Source: Thalassobacillus cyri (GTDB taxonomy: Bacteria > Bacillota > Bacilli > Bacillales > Halobacillaceae). Taken from it: DNA of 64,000 bases. This document shows positions 60,835 through 64,000 of the stretch, piece after piece; the stretch's first letter is position 1; every line of letters starts with the position of its first letter. The notes under the pieces are model-generated. The model saw only the letters and a list, made by a program, of their open reading frames with translations, searched no databases and was not told where the DNA came from. The stretch spans positions 124,001 through 188,000 of the forward strand of contig NZ_FNQR01000003.1 of assembly GCF_900107755.1 (NCBI RefSeq), read 5' to 3'. The translations under genes and the position numbers were made by a program.

Positions 60835-62355
60835 TTAAAAATTGACTGTTTCACTTTTTAACCGGTTGACTTTGTTTCGCAGAGATTCTTCCCTGTCTTT
60901 TGATTGCCTTATACTTTTTTCTAGTTTTTGTATTAGCATTTTATCTTCTTCGAGTTCTCCTTCCAGCTGGTTATAACCTGCTTCCCACTCTTTAACTTTT
61001 TCCTCTTGTTTATCTTTTAAGATTTGTAGCCTATCACACTCCTTTTCCAAAGCATCAAGCTTACTTTCAAGCGTTTCAATTCTCGTATCAGATGACTTGT
61101 TTTCTTTCTGTTCTTCCTTTAACTTTTTTTCCAAATAATCCAGTTTCTTTAAATGTTCTGCCTGGTATTCCGCTAAAGACTGATAAAATTGTTCCAGACC
61201 TTTCAATTGCATTTTCTGATTTCTATTTTCTTCTAATAGTTCTTCTTTTTTATGAATAGCGGCCTTATAGTGCTTGTTCAGCTGGGCGTAGGTGGCTTTA
61301 AGATTCTGTTCTCTATCCATTCGCTCGCTTAATTCAAGATAATTTTCCTTTTTTAACTGCTCATTTTCACTACGTAATGCCTGTGTATGTTCTTCCTCTT
61401 TTTTTAAGTCCTTTAGAGCTTTATCCACTTTAACCTTAAGCTCATCTACAATTTTTCCAGTCTGTTCCTTTTCCTGCTGAAGCGTACTTACTTTATTAAA
61501 ATGACTCTGCAACTTTTCTTCCAGGCTATGGTTTTCTGCTTTACTCGTTTCAAATTCCTTTCTGACCCTTAAGAAGTCCTGGTGAAGAAGCCCGTAATCT
61601 TTATTCAAGCCCTCCAGTTTATTTGCATAATTTATATTCCTATACCTTTCTTTATCGATAGATTTCTTAAGCTGGTTGATTTCTTTTTGGCAGGATTCTT
61701 TTTTATTACTAAGCATTATTTTTTCTCTTTTTTCCTTTTCAAGTGCTTCATTTGTTGAAGTCAGCCGCTCCTTAAGTTCCTGCATATAGTGCTGGAACTC
61801 TTGAAAGCTTTGCTCATTTTCTTGTTCCTTCCGTTCATAATCTTTTACTTGTTTTAATAAAAGCTGCTCTCTCTCCCGCTGTTTCTCTAGCTGTTCCCGA
61901 CTTTCCGAAGAACTGATCTCCCTTTTCACCTGCTCTTTACGAACCAGCTCATTCGTTTCTTTTAACTGCTTTTCCATAAAGCTTATATCCAATTCCAGAC
62001 TCTTATATTTTTCTTCTAGCTTGGTATGACTTTCTTTACTTTCCCTAAGCTTATTTCTAAGACTCTCATTGCTTTTCTTCAGTTCCTCTGTTACACGCTC
62101 CTTATTTAAATAAAGCTGTGGGAGTTTCGTCTTAAACCGCGTATTTTCTTTACTTAACTCATCATTCGCCAGCTTAAGCTTTTCTAATTCTTCAATCAGC
62201 TGATTGTTCTCTTCCCGAATTTGATTAAATTTCGGACGCTGTTCTTCTTGTTCCTGCTGATACTTAGATAGCTCAGATTTTAAATGAATTACCATTTGCT
62301 GAAGCTGTGGAGGCGTCATTTTTTTCGTTGAACGTATACTTGTTTTCTTTTTCAT
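60835..62355 (-). CDS. Coiled-coil protein, longer paralogue
   Basis: A 506-residue protein, coiled coil from about residue 25 to the end, with dense heptads of L, E, K and Q. The basic N-terminus MKKKTSIRSTKKM precedes the TPPQLQQMVIHLKSELSKYQQE motif shared with the protein at 59788. It could be a scaffold in the spore, the cell envelope or the nucleoid; nothing in the sequence decides. GGGGGAAGGCGGG precedes the ATG. Confidence 0.75.
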   Translation of the reverse strand: MKKKTSIRSTKKMTPPQLQQMVIHLKSELSKYQQEQEEQRPKFNQIREENNQLIEELEKLKLANDELSKENTRFKTKLPQLYLNKERVTEELKKSNESLRNKLRESKESHTKLEEKYKSLELDISFMEKQLKETNELVRKEQVKREISSSESREQLEKQREREQLLLKQVKDYERKEQENEQSFQEFQHYMQELKERLTSTNEALEKEKREKIMLSNKKESCQKEINQLKKSIDKERYRNINYANKLEGLNKDYGLLHQDFLRVRKEFETSKAENHSLEEKLQSHFNKVSTLQQEKEQTGKIVDELKVKVDKALKDLKKEEEHTQALRSENEQLKKENYLELSERMDREQNLKATYAQLNKHYKAAIHKKEELLEENRNQKMQLKGLEQFYQSLAEYQAEHLKKLDYLEKKLKEEQKENKSSDTRIETLESKLDALEKECDRLQILKDKQEEKVKEWEAGYNQLEGELEEDKMLIQKLEKSIRQSKDREESLRNKVNRLKSETVNF

Positions 62356-62454
62356 CCCGCCTTCCCCCTTTATCTAAAATATAATTTCATTAAATCCCTC
62401 CTTATCATTTTTATGATGTTTCAGGGTAATCATGACCAGTATCAAAGAGAACAT

Positions 62455-62483
62455 AAAAAAGCCCGAAGTCTCTAACTTCAGGC
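62455..62483 (-). terminator. Terminator of the acyl-CoA ligase gene
   Basis: GCCTGAAGT-TAGAG-ACTTCGGGC with TTTTTT on the minus strand. Confidence 0.8.
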
Positions 62484-62567
62484 AATAAAGGGGATCAATC
62501 TATTTTTTTATTTGTAAAATTACTTTAGCATTTCTGATATATCTGTCTCCGGCTCTATTTAAACCAA

Positions 62568-64000
62568 TTAAACTTCTTTCATCAATTCTTCCCTCAATTT
62601 GAATTTCTGCAGCTTACCACTTGCGTTACGAGGCAATTCATCGACAAATTCATAACGCCGAGGACGCTTATACCTTGCGAGCCGCTCATTGGCGGTACAG
62701 AACTCATCTAACTCTTTTTCCGTAAGTGAATCGTCTTTTTTTACAATATAAGCCACGACACGTTCTCCCCACATTTCGTCTGGTTCACCAATGACAGCAG
62801 TATCCATTACCTGGCTATGGTCGAACAGGACGTCCTCTACTTCCCGTGAATAGATATTCTCGCCACCCGAGATAATCATGTCCTTGACACGATCGCTGAC
62901 CCAGAGGTACCCGTCTTCATCAAAGGAACCGATGTCACCGGAATGGTACCAGCCTTTATACATTACTTCCTCAGTCGCCTCCGGACGGTTATAATAACCT
63001 GGCATCATACTTGGACCCTGGACGATGATTTCTCCGAGCTCCCCTGGTTCGCAAATATCTGCTGGATCTGCTGGTCCGTCTTCTCTGGTGCGAACCACTC
63101 TTACTTCATGATTCAACAAAGGTCTCCCAGCCGATCCAGCTTTATCAATCTGTTCATCCTCGGTCAGCACTGTAATGGCTGGTCCCATTTCCGTCATACC
63201 ATAAGCTTCAAATAAACGGATTCCCAATGTATCGTGTAACTTCTTCACTAGTGCCGGCGCCATTGGAGCACCGCCATACAAACCTTTATTCAACGCGGAA
63301 AAGTCAGCTTCAGCCAAGTCTTCCTGCAGCATCATATTCCACATCGTCGGGGCAGCAAAAAAGGAAGTGATCGCTTCTTCTTTGACAGTCCGAATCACGG
63401 ACTTAGTTTCGAAATGATGCATGATGATATTGGCGCCTCCCATCATCACCCGTGGGAAAAAGGCGCAGTGCAGCTCGGCACAATGGAACATGGGACCGAC
63501 ACTTAGTCCACGCTCTTTGTCGGTCACCTGCATAACCGTCCCCATAATCAACGCCTGATCGATCATGTCGCGGTGCGTGTGCAGCACCCCTTTCGGCAGA
63601 CCGGTCGTACCTGAGGTGTACATGATGGCGTATAGGTCATTTTCATCCAGCTCACAGTCCGGCCTTTCCCGGGAAGCTCCCTCCATCTGGGCTTCATAAT
63701 TCACGGCAAAGTCAAGATCATGCTGGTCGATCGACCAAAACTGAACACTCTTCACTTCCCCGGCTGCTTGTTCTACCTGGGGATGGGTCGCTTTTTCAAA
63801 TACGACAATCTTAGGCTGGGCATCCTGCAAGATAAACGAGATTTCTTTCGCGGTCAAACGAAAGTTGATCGGGTTGAAAACTGCTCCTATTTTCATACAG
63901 GCAAATAACGTAGTCGCAAACTCTGCTGTATTGAATAAAACGGTCGATACTTTATCTCCCTTACCGACTCCAGCATCCTTCAGTGTATTGGCAAGACAAT
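62568..64000 (-). CDS. Long-chain acyl-CoA ligase (partial, runs off right edge)
   Basis: An AMP-forming acyl-CoA synthetase whose frame stays open to the window edge; the residues before the ATG at 63896 read CLANTLKDAGVGKGDKVSTVLFNTAEFATTLFAC, normal for the family, so the N-terminus lies outside. The AMP-binding motif is YTSGTTGLPKGVLHTH, followed by YGMTEMGPAITVL, GWYHSGDIGSFDEDGYLWVSDRVKDMI and the C-terminal lysine region RNASGKLQKFKLREEL. It activates a fatty or other carboxylic acid with ATP and CoA. Substrate is not visible. Confidence 0.93.
   Translation of the reverse strand, partial: CLANTLKDAGVGKGDKVSTVLFNTAEFATTLFACMKIGAVFNPINFRLTAKEISFILQDAQPKIVVFEKATHPQVEQAAGEVKSVQFWSIDQHDLDFAVNYEAQMEGASRERPDCELDENDLYAIMYTSGTTGLPKGVLHTHRDMIDQALIMGTVMQVTDKERGLSVGPMFHCAELHCAFFPRVMMGGANIIMHHFETKSVIRTVKEEAITSFFAAPTMWNMMLQEDLAEADFSALNKGLYGGAPMAPALVKKLHDTLGIRLFEAYGMTEMGPAITVLTEDEQIDKAGSAGRPLLNHEVRVVRTREDGPADPADICEPGELGEIIVQGPSMMPGYYNRPEATEEVMYKGWYHSGDIGSFDEDGYLWVSDRVKDMIISGGENIYSREVEDVLFDHSQVMDTAVIGEPDEMWGERVVAYIVKKDDSLTEKELDEFCTANERLARYKRPRRYEFVDELPRNASGKLQKFKLREELMKEV

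Noticed and set aside
1-64000. CRISPR arrays, tRNA or rRNA genes, prophage or complete insertion sequences
   Set aside because: No regularly spaced direct repeats, no cloverleaf or rRNA-like sequence, and no transposase or integrase reading frame were seen.

Overview
The window comes from a low-to-moderate-GC, endospore-forming, moderately halophilic Firmicute of the family Bacillaceae (Halobacillus/Virgibacillus/Oceanobacillus-like). The signs are an ectABC ectoine operon, a CotY/CotZ-type coat protein, a LysM-Gmad2 protein, an RsbR-type stressosome protein, two SAM-I (S-box) riboswitches, strong AGGAGG ribosome sites with frequent TTG/GTG starts, and cre/CodY-like boxes. The genus is inference. 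I see no rRNA, tRNA, CRISPR array or intact insertion sequence.

Layout. 1-9.5 kb: nickel-insertion genes hypA/hypB (HypA lacks its zinc ribbon; HypB runs off the left edge), a YhfP-type reductase, a secreted M14 peptidase, YdaT and DUF3231 proteins, an S-box-controlled metI, a large palindromic repeat region, a permease, and a cupin/HD-GYP protein. 9.5-20.7 kb: msrA behind a second S-box, an NhaC antiporter, a lone lysine N-hydroxylase, a C45 hydrolase, DinB, UspA, a HAD phosphatase, a sulfite-oxidase-like enzyme, and a sulfur-relay operon (DsrE-TusA-SQR-DUF1641). 20.8-26.9 kb: a MATE exporter, ectABC (ectA apparently starts on AUC), a deleted pepT pseudogene and RsbR. 26.9-30.5 kb: a TetR regulator with an RND/MMPL exporter split into two overlapping genes, two operators and a leader terminator. 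30.6-40 kb: an SDR, a frameshifted FAH-family gene, a TAXI-type TRAP transporter, a DctS/DctR-like two-component system with a DctB-like co-sensor, and DUF3870. 40-43 kb: a second palindromic repeat region, then the glutarate pathway pair lhgO-glaH behind a long structured leader. 43-46 kb: a polar amino-acid ABC transporter. 46-56.4 kb: a catabolic cluster read as ectoine/hydroxyectoine degradation (eutB, pucR, doeA, eutC, PLP lyase, M20 deacetylase, homoserine dehydrogenase, ALDH). 56.5-64 kb: spore coat and LysM proteins, CstA, two coiled-coil paralogues and a partial acyl-CoA ligase.

How the genes fit together. The cell appears able both to make ectoine (22.6-24.9 kb) and to break it down (46-56 kb). 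The degradation operon differs from the described proteobacterial clusters: an M20 enzyme stands where the AstE-type deacetylase would be, and a cystathionine-gamma-synthase-like enzyme plus a homoserine dehydrogenase stand where a DABA transaminase is expected. That is the best candidate for an undescribed pathway variant. The other main candidates are a four-copy structured repeat that sits directly after riboswitch terminators, a long hairpin repeat whose arms differ between copies yet stay complementary, an uncharacterised leader RNA in front of glaH, and the S-box in front of msrA.
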